Assembly: GCF_932276165.1 (NCBI RefSeq)
Contig: NC_064001.1
Span: forward strand, 6,207,501 to 6,271,500
Length of the DNA stretch: 64,000 nt
From: Plutella xylostella
Lineage: Eukaryota; Arthropoda; Insecta; Lepidoptera; Plutellidae
Direction of reading: 5' to 3'
The notes beneath the pieces are model-generated. The model made no database searches. It saw only the letters and a program-made list of their open reading frames with translations, and had not been told where the DNA came from. The position numbers were made by a program, and so were the translations under genes. Below, piece after piece: positions 23,901 through 35,114 of the stretch (position 1 is the stretch's first letter; every line of letters begins with the position of its first letter).

Positions 23901-26900
23901 TACACTTTTTTATTGCACATTTCACATAAACCACTATATGGTCACACTTAATGCTGAAATCTGAAGCTGAAGTAATTCAACAGGATTCCTCCTGTTCCGG
24001 AACACACAATCTTTTTATTGTGTTGGTGACAAACACAAGAGCTAGACTAGGGTTTGTCACGTGGTAAAAGAATAGGTTGCTGACTGCCCAGGGTTCACCA
24101 GACATATCTATGAGATAGGTGTTCACTAGAGGACACACTTTTCGTGCATCTTACTGCCACTTCAGAAGAGGTTTTCTGATTTCCGACTACTTCATCAGCT
24201 ATGACAACTGTGCATAACCAACTCCTCTATTCACCTCCCCAGCGCAACCCGGAGATCAGCCACATGCTCAACAACCCGGAGCTGCTGCGGCAGACCATGG
24301 AGCTGGCGCGCAACCCCGCCATGCTGCAGGAGCTCATGCGCTCGCACGACCGCGCGCTCTCCAACCTCGAGAGCATCCCGGGTGAGTCACGAGCGAGTGG
24401 GTGAGTGAGTGACAATGGAGATGGTGGCAAGCTTACTATGGCGACCAAACTAATGGATTGCTGGAAGCCTACTATTGTATTGTTGAAAGTCTACAGCTGC
24501 AGCAGCATTACTTGATTTGATCCTTGTAAGGCCTACTTCCTACATTAATGTACTTAGACCACAGCTTATCCTATAAATTCAACTGAATCTCTAGATTCGT
24601 TATGCTGCTCATTTAGAATGAATGAACGTGTACACTAGATTCAACCACCATGTATCATTTAAAACATGTATTTCATTTAATCCCCATATCTCATAGACTA
24701 TAACTTGTCTCTTCCAGGTGGTTACAACGCGCTGCAGCGCATGTACCGCGACATCCAGGAGCCGATGCTGAACGCGGCCAGCAGCATGGCCGGCAACCCC
24801 TTCTCCGGACTCGTCGACAACTCCGGTGAGGATGTGTTACTGCAGAATATAGTATAAATGGGTATATTAAGCCGAAAAGGGGGTCCTTATGGATAACTTT
24901 TGTTCTATGACTTTGGAAAATTTGTCCGTAGCCGTAAATTTAGCCGTGAATTTAGAGCTATGTGTATAAATACAAGGTACAAGGGATAAAATACTTGTTC
25001 AGTTGGTCACGTGACTTTTTACTATATGAGAGGTCTACTTCCTATAGTAAAACTCTTATTTATCGCAGTATAAAAGTGGAATGACCACTGAAATGTCATC
25101 CCCTTTTGCAGATTTACATAATTTTGTTTAAGCTTCAGAAAATTCATCATCATCAGCCACTCGATTCTGTATGAGGTATTTTTGCTTCAACTTATTAAGT
25201 CTCTTAATTTAATCATCAAAATTTTCCCCACCCCCCAGACGGCACCAACCCGCAAATCGGGGCCGAGAATCGCCAGCCGCTCCCCAACCCGTGGAGCCGT
25301 GGGGGGCCCAACCCGCCGGCCTCGGGGCCCGGCCTCATCAACACGCCCGGCATGCAGTCGCTCCTGCAGCAGATGTCTGAGAACCCGCGTCTGATACAGT
25401 CGATGCTGTCGGCCCCGTACACGAGTAATATGCTGCAGGCTCTCGAGGCCGACCCGGAGATGGCCAGCCAGCTTATTAATCAGGTGTGTTACTGTACCTA
25501 ATTATGTAGATTCACCCTGGGCATTCAGCGACAAGGATACTGTAAGCCAATGGCGTTAGCAAGCGATCATTATAGCGCGCACGAATCGCGTCGCGAGCTC
25601 TAGTCCGAGATACACGCGCGGACCAATAGCGAGCGAGCATCATAGCGCGCACCAATCGCGTCGCTCGATCCAGTCTATAGGGCGTCGCTAGCTCTAGTCC
25701 GAGCGCGACCAACCCGAGGTTAGAGATAGACACGTGGACCAATAGCGAGCGAGCATCATAGCGCGCGCCAATCGCGTCGCAGTCTACAGAGCGCGCATGC
25801 AGTCCCTTCTGCAGCAGATGTCTGAGAACCCGCGTCTGATACAGTCGATGCTGTCGGCCCCGTACACCAGTAATATGCTGCAAGCTCTCGAGGCTGACCC
25901 GGAGATGGCCAGCCAGCTTATTAACCAGGTGAGTTGGGATTGCTTTTAGTGTCTCATAACAGGGGTCTCCTCGAGTTATAATCTACTGCATAAGTAATCT
26001 CACTGGGTAATCTTGTCACCGCAGTGGCAAAACTTAGGCAAAAAGGCCTAAACCTAAGGCAGTTTTCACGAAAAGGTAACAAACTACAGATGACAGCGAA
26101 CGTTGTTAAGGATACTTGCACTTCTAGCATCTCACGTTCTCCTGGGTGTCTTTCTAGACACCTCAAATAAGACTGCACTGCTGCGTTTGACAGTCGCTTT
26201 ATGTTAGAAAACGGTTTGGCTTCCTTCTTTACTGTAAAATTACACATCCCATAAATTCAATGATCTTTTAACTATATCTATAATTATCTTTTCCAGAACC
26301 CGATGTTCGCGAACAACCCTCAGCTGCAGGAGCAGATCCGCACCATGATGCCGCAGATGTTGGCGCAGCTGCAGAACCCCGACATGCAGCAGATGATGAC
26401 CAACCCGCAGGTGAGAGAGAGGTGGATGGACCAATAGCGAGCGAGTGGCATGGCGCAAGCCAATGACGAGCGAGTGGCATAGCGCGCACCAATGGTATCG
26501 CGATTCGCGATCGTGAGCTCTTGTTTCCAACTCAATGACTAGATGGGGCAGATGCCTGACACGACTGGGGAGAGCTAGGCGCAGAACAGACTATTTTACA
26601 TGTGCATCTAACAGTATAATAAGTAATTTCTAAGCTTCAACGATTTCATGGGATTGCCAAATTGAAATAAAACATTTGAAAAGTTCGATTAAATTAATCT
26701 GTTAAATCATTATCTATTTCATTCCGCAGGCCTTGAACGCGCTCCTGCAAATTCAGCAAGGCATGGAGCAACTCCGCTCTGCCGCGCCATCTCTCGTCAC
26801 AAACCTGGGACTAGGCGCCGCGGCCGCCGGGGCCACGCCCCCCGCCGCGCCCGCACCTGCCCCAGCCAATCCCAGCGCGGCGCGGCAACAGAACAACACT

Positions 26901-28806
26901 GAGCTCTTCACGCAGGTTGGTTGATGTTAGCCACGCCCAATAGATGCGTGAAAGGTGTTGTGTGATTGGGTCTTTTCATTGTGTACTTAGTTGCGATTGG
27001 TTGCTTTGTTTTTAGATTATGTTTGAATGGTGGAATTTGGTGACGATAGTTCTATGTTAGACTGTTCTAAGAATGGAAGTTTTATCGTATTATCTTTTTC
27101 GAACTAAGGTTAATAAACCATTAAAGTAGCTGGCCCAATATAAGCGTGGTTTCACTCATGGTTCCGCCCCTAAAATGGCGGCAATCACTCGTGCAACCAC
27201 TGACATGTAGATAGATATGACACCGTTTCTCTTTCCACACGGGGGAACGACGCAGACGCCGCCGGCTGTTAGTTAATGAAGGAAATTAAAGATAATGCTT
27301 CATGTGAGTCTGAAAAGTGTAATGAAAACAGTAGTGTTGAATAAATATTAAATTAGGTAGCTTAGATGTAGGTAATGTTGGAAATTCATGTGGGTTGGTA
27401 TTTTCTTTAGGAATCTACAGAGATTTGTGTGTATTTTTCCGGTCGGACTTTATGCAGATGATTCATTTTAATTCGATGATATTGTTTGTAAATTATGTGA
27501 GTTGTTTGCTGGTTGACGTATTTTTACCGCTACTTATTTGGTATAGATTCGATGTAGATAATTCTTCAACGTAGAAACAGGGCAAAGTTCATATATTTTT
27601 TAAGCGTAGTTTTTAAACGTACCTATATGGTCCGAGCACATTATGTCGGGGTGCAGCGCATATTAAACGTATGACAATGCGTCCCGGCATAGTTCATATA
27701 AAATGTAATATTATTATTAGTGTGTACCAATTATTATGACCTCATTGATGACAATTTCCGTAATTTAAATTAATTTATTCTCATTGACATTGTAAATAAT
27801 TTAATATATTTATAGAATGTAAGCTGAAAGTGTATAATAAATTGTTTTAACGTAATGCATGCATGCTACCACCAACATAAAATTTTGTACGCCAATTAGG
27901 CATAACATAGAGGACTTAAACATAAACACCCAACAGCATTTTAATTGTACCTATGTTAACAAATAAATGGATTTGATTTGATTTGTATTGCAGCGATTTT
28001 TACGAGGCGAATCGGACAGCATAGATATCCCAAATCGACCAAACAATCTAACACACGCCCTTAAACTTCCCAGTTCATGCAACGGATGGTGGCGGCGATG
28101 GGCTCGAGCGCGGCGGGCCCCATGCAGCCGCCCGAGCAGCGCTACTCGCAGCAGCTCGACCAGCTCACCGCCATGGGCTTCCTCAACCGGGAGGCCAATC
28201 TGCAAGGTTGGTACCGCTTTTGACAGCCTACAGGTCTTTTTAACGTAAGTGAGAATCAACGCAAATTCATGCAGCGCCCGAGCTGCTAGCGCATGACTCT
28301 CCCGCTACTACTTGTAAAAATGGCGTGTTTGCAAACTGTAACCCACAGAATATAAATAATCGAGTCAATGTATGGGAATGCGCTGACTCGATTGTTTATG
28401 GCCTGTGGGGAAAATCGAATGCAAAAGCGTTTTTGCAACACTATCGCTACGACAGACGATGGCATTACTAACCTATAATCTTCACCTTTGTTACTCATCC
28501 GACCCCAACTTTTTCTCTCATCCTCTCTTTCTTCTGAAAAATTTAACTGAATTGCATAGCTGTTACAAAATTATGTATACTTACGTACTTCCTAGTATAT
28601 TATTATGATTCGCGATGAGTTACCTCTGTATTTCTGTTGTCACAAGCAGTAGCGACGAGTTATCTCTATTCAGTTTCCTCAGGCAGATTACATTCTCTTA
28701 TTAACATTATATCTTATATCTTTCCACAGCTCTGATCGCGACATTCGGCGACGTGAACGCAGCAGTGGAGAGGCTACTCGCCCTCGGGCAGCTGTCCATG
28801 AGCTAA
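20956..28806 (+). CDS. Ubqn: Ubiquilin (UBQLN/Dsk2 family), 11 exons, 510 aa
   Basis: Shuttle factor that brings ubiquitinated or misfolded membrane proteins to the proteasome (family knowledge). Exons: 20956-21057, 21188-21374, 23307-23404, 23708-23851, 24243-24381, 24718-24825, 25239-25483, 26297-26410, 26730-26915, 28074-28206, 28730-28806. All phases match. Seen: ubiquitin-like domain (residues about 10-82, KITITVKTPKEKQQIEIEED to HLVIKTP); STI1 repeats with NP and MQ motifs (about 130-225 and 280-380: QELLSNPDMLRQVLDNPLVQ, LLQQMSENPRLIQSMLSAPY); an Ala/Pro linker (about 405-425); and a C-terminal UBA domain (about 465-508) with LTAMGFLNREANLQALIATF. Slightly shorter than fly (about 547) and human (about 589) members. 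Exon 2 uses a weak GTCAGT donor and exon 9 a GTTGGT donor. A second copy of the 3' half of exon 7 lies in intron 7 (separate entry). The 3' UTR may extend to the AATAAA at 31906. Confidence 0.96.
22044..22777. mobile_element. 734-bp nonautonomous DNA transposon with 8-bp target duplication
   Basis: A perfect 8-bp duplication TATTTATT flanks it (22036-22043 and 22778-22785). Ends are inverted: GGGTTCCGCTCATCTGGCAT and, on the other strand, GGGTTCTACCTTTTTTGGCA. The 8-bp duplication points to a hAT-like element. Outer thirds are built from degenerate units of about 15 bases around GGCATAA and CTCGT. No transposase coding seen. It lies in ubiquilin intron 2. Confidence 0.8.
25547..25800 (+). repeat. 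GC-rich minisatellite-like repeat in ubiquilin intron 7
   Basis: At least three copies of a unit containing CCAATAGCGAGCGAGCATCA and GCGCGCACCAATCGCGTCGC; two copies are spaced 116 bases apart (25621 and 25737). A related array (CCAATAGCGAGCGAGTGG, then GCGCGCACCAATGG) occurs in intron 8 at 26428-26520. The last copy abuts the duplicated exon. Confidence 0.75.
25783..25928 (+). other. Ubqn: Possible mutually exclusive ubiquilin exon 7b (duplicated exon)
   Basis: Positions 25797-25928 repeat 25352-25483 of exon 7 (132 bases, 44 codons from MQSLLQQM to LINQ). I count six differences, each at a codon third position, none changing the amino acid. A GTGAGT donor follows at 25929. With an acceptor AG at 25781-25782, the exon begins two bases before an open frame, so it has the same entry phase (1) and exit phase (0) as exon 7 and could join exon 6 to exon 8 in frame. 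The acceptor lacks a good pyrimidine tract, so use in mRNA is uncertain. Splicing exon 7 to 7b directly would break the frame. Confidence 0.55.
28342..28409. repeat. Short inverted repeat (hairpin) in ubiquilin intron 10
   Basis: CCCACAG and AATAATCGAGTCA on the left pair with TGACTCGATTGTT and CTGTGGG on the right around a loop of about 16 bases. Outer bases continue with weaker inverted similarity (TTTGCAAA). Probably a small MITE core. Confidence 0.55.
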
Positions 28807-31800
28807 CACTGAGGCCCCCGCCCCCCGCGCCCCGACCTCCCCTCCCTCCGCTTACTTACCTCCTGTAGGGGCAACCACAGGCGTGAAGTTTGGGTAATGT
28901 GCACGTGAGTTGGTGTGAAAGACGGTCCTTAGGTAAGCTGAAGCTTTAGGACTTTTTTTGGTCGCATAAATATTACTGTTGGGGCAGTATAGAATACAAC
29001 TGCCGTGAATGAAGAAACAATATTAAATTGACATGAGTACTGACAGACCTAAGGTTAGAGCGAGATAGCATGAGTCCGTCCGCCATATTTATATTGTTTC
29101 TTTATTTCTCGGCGTTATACTTCTGTACCTTTAACATACGTAGCTAATTGTTTCGCCCACTCACATCACGAGCGCGAGATAAACTTATTACAGGTTCTCG
29201 TGAGACCCATGCTACAGCCCCAGATGACAAAACTCCAGTCTCAGTTGATGCTGTACAGTATACAGAATATTTACTATTGCTTCAGTTTACGGGAGGCCGC
29301 CCTTTACGCCTAATATACGGGATATTTTGACATCAAATATTGCACAAACGCCTACGCCTGTGGTTGGTCTTTGGCAAGATTTTGTAACCCCAGCCGGTTT
29401 CTAGAATGACAATCAATGCGACGCGGTGTAAGATATGTTGAAGAACAAAGTTCTCCCTTAGCGAATGGTTTAATTGCAGATTTTATTTGATGGACTTTAC
29501 CAAAACCAGAAGGAAGTTAAGTATTTCTTGTTCATATTGATTATATACACTTCTAGAAACCGGCCCCCTGAACTAACTCACTGTGTGCCAATCGGATATA
29601 ATTAGTAGTTTTAGTTTGATGTTGGATTTAGATGATTGGTTCGTTCAAATTGATTTTAAATCTGTTTTAACGCTAAATATCTACTAACTTACTACATACA
29701 TACCTACCTAGATAGTTCTATTAGATTTCAAACACAAACTTGCTCATAAGGTAAGAGCCATTGTGGGATTCGAATGTTTTGACAAGAAAAATGCTTGTCG
29801 TACGTGTAAAAGTAGGTTCCCATATTTATTTCAGTAGCTAGTCGTTAGGATAAACTATATTTTCTGTATGAATACTGATAACCGAGTTAATACTAGATTG
29901 GCGCACAGGTGATGTTTTCATTTCAAAGATAATTGTGACCCTATAAATATCTATAACTAATTATTCCGTTCATGTGTAATTAAATAACGGATTTAATTTA
30001 ATCAAGTGGTGATTGTAATTTAGTCACATTTTAATAATTTACATGCACAGATTTGCTCATTCATGATAGCAGTAGATATGCATTCTATTTAGGTGTACTA
30101 GATATCCCTGCTATTAAATAAATGTGTGACTATTTTTGTTTTGTAAACTAAACTACTAAACTAACGTTGTCCAAAAATATATTGGAATTTACCCAAAAGC
30201 TATAATGATAATAATACCTATGTAGTTCGTTTTCAAATACATATTTACTTTTTATATCATCGATCGGGTTTTGAACATTTATTTTGAACTGAATACCTAC
30301 TGGTAATGTATTGCTGTTACAGCGAGGTACAAGTAAGTGAATGGGAGATAGGCTTCATCCTATAGAATTGAAACATTTTACATCCTTAAATTTTTCTAAG
30401 AAATAATCGACATAACTTTCATCTAAAAGTGTCATTTTTATAATTATTAGTTGTTTCATCCATTCCTCCTTGTTTTAGGTTTAATACGAAATTGTTGTTC
30501 ATTTTCATAAAAAAAGCATTTGTAATTTAAGAAAAGGGTATAGTAAAAATTTTGTTAATTTTACTATAACACTATTTTGTATAGAAATATATATTTCTAT
30601 AGGTTACTTTTAAATTAATAAAAGCACTTGTCTGCATATTTGCAAAATCTTGCGTAATTATTACGTTAAATACTGTAATTTGTGTAAATATTTTTTCTTA
30701 CAATTTAAATATTTTGTCACTTTTAATACACTTGATTTTGTAATAGTTTCTTAAATAGTACATGTTATTCGTCACATGAACTCATAAACGATTTGTTATG
30801 CCATAGGGAAGTTGTAGGAAAATAACAGACTAATTTAAACCATCATCGATTTTTCTAACATATATTTTAGTCAAGTGCTATCCTATTCAGAGTTGTGTGA
30901 CCTGGAAAATAAATTATTACTTACTCATAGTCAACAGGTGAAACAAATCGGGGCGACCACAAGTCCGCACTCGCCAAAATATATACTATGTAAAAGAAAA
31001 CAGGTGACAGTAGATCGGGAACTTGACTGAATTTCTTTTAGCATTAGACAGAAGGTCAAATAGAGACATGATAACATCGTACGGTAAAAATTCTAGTATG
31101 TAAAGAAACTATATGAAAATAGCAAATGGACTAATGCTGTCTCGTCTGTCAATACAACTTCAGGCCATTTTTATTCCTATGTTACCTGATCAACATCTGC
31201 ATCTATGACTTGGTATAATGCTAGAAATGGTATAGTTACAAACACAATATTTAACAGATAACTGTTGGTTGACCTTATTTTATTTACGAGTTTTTTTGTG
31301 GTGGTTATAAAACAAGATTTTAGCTTTTTTGTAGCTTTATAATATTATTGTAGTGGTTTATAGTTAATTAAATTTAAGTTGTATAAAGTATGAAAGGATT
31401 ACAGCTTGGTTTATTAAACGGATGTGACGTTTTGAGTAGGATGGAAAGTTTCCTTGATTATGATATGAAATGAATGACATTGTAAACACAGTTTTTTGTT
31501 ACATCCTCAAATAATTTTATGTATTGGGCAGTATATTACATACAACAATCACATATAACACAAGTCACATCTTAATCAGAGATAAAAACACCTTCATTAT
31601 AAGACAGTAATCAATGTCCTGTCCTCTTCTTTAACCAAAAAGTTTTCAGATATGATAATTATAATGTACTTGGTAGATGTACAACTTGAATATTTATTAA
31701 ATTCACAGGCCAAATTAAAATAGAACATGGTTTAATTTTTGTTTGGTGCAAATTTCAATACAAGTATTTTTGAAAACTAGTATGCACACTTACTATATTT

Positions 31801-31930
31801 TAATATAAAATGTGTGTACTCCTGTGATGTATTTTAGACTGCTAGGATTGTCTAAAATTTAAAGAATCTGGGTGTAACAATATTATTATGTGACAGAATG
31901 CAATGAATAAAAATATAAAAGAGATTATTG
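28807..31930 (+). other. Ubiquilin 3' UTR and flank
   Basis: 3.1 kb without coding sequence, GC-rich only for the first 60 bases. AATAAA signals appear near 30617 and at 31906-31911. The last lies close to the opposing gene's own signal (plus TTTATT, 31932-31937), so a long 3' UTR reaching about 31925 is likely but not shown. Confidence 0.45.
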
Positions 31931-31937
31931 TTTTATT
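31906..31937. terminator. Back-to-back poly(A) signals of ubiquilin and SDR
   Basis: AATAAA on the plus strand at 31906-31911 and AATAAA on the minus strand at 31932-31937. They would end converging transcripts within a few dozen bases of each other, probably with 3' end overlap. Confidence 0.55.
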
Positions 31938-32077
31938 CATAATAACATCTCTAAATAGCTAGTATAAAATATACATATAAGAATATTTATCATAGTATAA
32001 AATATACATGTAAGAATATTTATCATTTGTGTAACTTTTTAAGTGCATATAAAAATATTTTAATACATATAACCTGA

Positions 32078-32872
32078 TTATCGTGGGCACATGGCATGTC
32101 TGCCACCATCCACTGGTAGAGTAGCTCCCGTGATGTTGCTGGCGGATCGGCTGGCCAGGAACACAATGACAGCGGCCACCTCCCTGCAGTCCCCAGGGCG
32201 TTGGAGGGCATGAGTGTCTCGACAATTAGCCAAGAAGTTTGCATACTCTTCATCCTGCATGCCAGTCTCTCCTTTCTTATGAATGCCAGTGTCAATGACA
32301 CCTGGGTTCACTGAGTTCACCCTCACTCCCTTTGCCCCAAGCTCCAAGGCAACACATCTAGTGAACTGGTCCATAGCTGACTTTGATATACAGTATGCCA
32401 GCACATTAGGAAAGGACCTCAGACCAGTGACACTGGACACATTTACTATGCAGCCTTGAGATGACACCAAGTGTGGTGTTGCCAGCATGGTGAGGTAGTA
32501 CGGTGCCCGCACGTTGGTGCTCATCACCCGGTCGTACTGCGCCAGCGATGTGTTCTCTATGCCACCCGACTCCAACACACCAGCATTGTTGACAAGGACA
32601 TCAAGTCTCTTGAAGTGCTGTATGGTAACTTGCATTATATTTTCCACATCGGACTCTACATTCATGTCCGCAACAACTATTATAGGGTGTAGTTTATTCG
32701 GCGAGTTCTGCTCACACTGTTTGGCCACATTGATGAGGTTTTCTTCATTTCTGCCGGTGATTACTAGCGAAGCTTGTAGCTTGGCGAACTCCACGGCGGT
32801 GACGGCACCAATTCCGGAACTAGCTCCAGTAACAAGGACAACTTTGTCGATGAACTCGGCTTCCGTAAGCAT
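32078..32872 (-). CDS. Classical short-chain dehydrogenase/reductase, intronless, 264 aa
   Basis: NAD(P)-dependent oxidoreductase of the classical SDR family; substrate unknown. One uninterrupted exon. Start chosen at ATG 32872 (MLTEAEF); the open frame upstream has no ATG. Seen: cofactor motif TGASSGIG (residues 15-22), NNAG (95-98), catalytic Ser in NVSS (about 147), YCISK with Tyr160 and Lys164, and PGVIDT after the sixth strand. The C-terminus ends soon after ITGATLPVDGGRH, which resembles insect FabG-like 3-oxoacyl reductase-like SDRs. Arg42-Asn43 (TGRN) after the second strand favours NADPH (inference). It is head to head with PIG-V and tail to tail with ubiquilin. Absence of introns could mean an old retrocopy, but motifs are intact. 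Confidence 0.93.
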   Translation of the reverse strand: MLTEAEFIDKVVLVTGASSGIGAVTAVEFAKLQASLVITGRNEENLINVAKQCEQNSPNKLHPIIVVADMNVESDVENIMQVTIQHFKRLDVLVNNAGVLESGGIENTSLAQYDRVMSTNVRAPYYLTMLATPHLVSSQGCIVNVSSVTGLRSFPNVLAYCISKSAMDQFTRCVALELGAKGVRVNSVNPGVIDTGIHKKGETGMQDEEYANFLANCRDTHALQRPGDCREVAAVIVFLASRSASNITGATLPVDGGRHAMCPR

Positions 32873-33512
32873 CGTGATTATAAGAAATAAAAGCAAAAGA
32901 TTTGAAAATATTTCTGGTAAAAACTATTGAAAACAAGAAGTTTTCAAGTTATTTATTGACAGTTCGGTTCGTAGTACCTACACACTTCGCAGTTCGTAGA
33001 GAAGAGTTTAGGATGGGACAGTTTTTGTAGCAAATCACCTAAAATTAAACACCGCATGTGCCCCCTAATCCCCAATCCAAACCGGTTCATGCTGCCTTGT
33101 GTTTTTACCTGATTGCCATTAGAAGGTCACTGAGATTTTGACTTCTATTTATATTTTATTCCATTCGCTACCGAAATATTTGGTGACACCACAAGTTTGT
33201 CTCGAACGCATCTTCTACGGGAATTTGACATCTGACAATTATGTCTGATGTTTTTTGACAGTTCAAGTCAATTTTGACAGCATAGCACACGGAAAAGTTG
33301 TGATTTTTATGGTTTTCGGATTTTTATGTAAATTCTATTATTTTGTAAAAGAAGGATGAAAGCATGGAATTTTAAGAATATCGAGAGTTAACGGTAGTTT
33401 ACCTATGTCATAAAATACTACAACTTTTATTGTATTACTGGTTGCCAAGCGCGTACTACGCGTTTTACGGAACACCTCCTAATAAATTATATTTTTCAGA
33501 TAAGAAACAACA
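32873..33512. promoter_or_regulatory. Shared promoter of SDR and PIG-V, with probable PIG-V leader intron
   Basis: 640 bases between divergent start codons. An acceptor-like ATATTTTTCAG ends at 33500, 12 bases before the PIG-V ATG, suggesting a leader intron and an upstream noncoding exon. Repeated TTGACAG-like words lie around 33225-33285. No TATA box recognised. Confidence 0.5.
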
Positions 33513-35114
33513 ATGTACTCCCCAAGGCAGAAGATACTGTGGTTCGCATTTAGCACGCGAGTGTTTGTGATCGTGCTACAAGCAATATCCAACTTTATCA
33601 TCCCAGACCACGACGCGAATGTGTTCACGAGCCCCCGGGACCCGTCACTGCGCGCGGGCTACGCAGACCTCGTCGTGGACAAGCTGCTCGCCGGCCTCAA
33701 GCGCTGGGACGCGCAGTACTTCATACACATCGCACAGTTCGGCTACACATATGAGAACTGCCTGGCATTTTTCCCATTCTTCCCCTTAGTGGTTAGATAT
33801 GTTGCCTATGTACTGAACAGCATCCTGGGCTCAGTACTGAACTTTCATAGTGTTCTTCTCATATCAGCTGTGTTTGTAAATATGGTAATGTTTGTGAAAT
33901 CAGCAGATATTCTGCACAGACTCAGCTTGAGGATCCTCAGAAGTGAGAGCAAGGCATACAAGGCTACCATACTGTACTGTGTCAATCCAGCCAGCATATT
34001 CTTCTCTGCTCCTTATTCAGAGACATTGATGGCATGGATGTCCTTCTATACTATGCTTAAGTGTACTGAAAATGAAACATTAAGATTTGCTAATATTGAC
34101 ATTATGAGTGGGTTTCCTGCTGGATTCTCAATGATAACCAGGTCCAATGGTTCTGTGAATCTTGGATTTATATTATATGCAAGTTTTAAAAATATTATTG
34201 AGAAAACTATTCCTGAAATAGTTTACAAATATAAGACGGTGAGACGTAAGATTATTCTTCCATTGCTGGTACTGCCACTTGTGACTTCCTTTATTGCATT
34301 GGTGCTGACTGTGATAATTGCTCTCATTCCATTCCTACTTGTGCAAACATATAATTATTTTAAGTACTGTGTGCCTAATGACCATAATTTACCAGATTTT
34401 TTGAGCAGCTATGAGTATGTTCTACCTGGCAGTGCTAGCAGCCCCTGGTGCAACAGTACTGTGCCTCTGTCATATTCTTATATTCAGACACACTACTGGG
34501 AAGTAGGATTATTTAAATATTACAAATTAAAACAGATTCCTAACTTTGCATTAGCAATGCCAATATTATGTGTCATAGGTTACCATTGTATTACTTACAT
34601 ACTAAACAATCTAAGATTGTGTTTTAGGCTTGGCATAAGAAGCAATATATTTGATAGTAGATATATAAATAAGATGCCTTATCGACCAAGGCAATATTCT
34701 AAATCATTTGGGGCCAATGATCCAACAATGTTTGTATATGTAGTACATGTATTGTTTTTAACTGTATTCTGTATAGTGTTTGTCCACATCCAAGTTTCGA
34801 CCAGATTACTAGCATCAGCTAGTCCCGTGTTGTACTGGATATGCTCCAGCCGTATGAATGTGGGCCCGACACCCACAGCCGACCAGAACACTATAAATGA
34901 GCATTTCAGACGCATTGGCATAGGGAAGAGAATCCCTTCTCACCATCTCTCTATTGCTAATCTTGAAGGAGTTGACAATATGTACAGCAAATGGAGAACT
35001 TTTATTATATCAAGAAGAATGCCCGACTTACATTCAAGACTTATCCAGTATTACTTTCTGGGGTATCTAGTGATTGGTACTATTTGCTTTTCAAACTTTT
35101 TACCATGGACATAG
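33513..35114 (+). CDS. PIGV: GPI mannosyltransferase 2 (PIG-V), single coding exon, 533 aa
   Basis: Endoplasmic reticulum membrane enzyme that transfers the second mannose of the glycosylphosphatidylinositol anchor from dolichol-phosphate-mannose (family knowledge; fly homolog veg). Seen: N-terminal hydrophobic helix (residues 8-30), the luminal RWDAQYF (64-70) with the acidic residue expected in GT-C catalytic loops, CLAFFPFFPL, CVNPASIFFSAPYSETLMAW, and TRSNGSVNLGF, all PIG-V signatures. Several further membrane segments are visible (about 240-275, 350-370, 405-430) and the chain ends in a last helix. Length is close to human PIG-V (493). The ATG at 33513 is preceded by an acceptor in the leader. 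No coding introns. The 3' end converges on MBD2/3. Confidence 0.93.
   Translation: MYSPRQKILWFAFSTRVFVIVLQAISNFIIPDHDANVFTSPRDPSLRAGYADLVVDKLLAGLKRWDAQYFIHIAQFGYTYENCLAFFPFFPLVVRYVAYVLNSILGSVLNFHSVLLISAVFVNMVMFVKSADILHRLSLRILRSESKAYKATILYCVNPASIFFSAPYSETLMAWMSFYTMLKCTENETLRFANIDIMSGFPAGFSMITRSNGSVNLGFILYASFKNIIEKTIPEIVYKYKTVRRKIILPLLVLPLVTSFIALVLTVIIALIPFLLVQTYNYFKYCVPNDHNLPDFLSSYEYVLPGSASSPWCNSTVPLSYSYIQTHYWEVGLFKYYKLKQIPNFALAMPILCVIGYHCITYILNNLRLCFRLGIRSNIFDSRYINKMPYRPRQYSKSFGANDPTMFVYVVHVLFLTVFCIVFVHIQVSTRLLASASPVLYWICSSRMNVGPTPTADQNTINEHFRRIGIGKRIPSHHLSIANLEGVDNMYSKWRTFIISRRMPDLHSRLIQYYFLGYLVIGTICFSNFLPWT

Noticed and set aside
25512..25883. 123-codon minus-strand frame in ubiquilin intron 7
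   Set aside because: It lies in the GC-rich repeat and the back of the duplicated exon; composition explains it.
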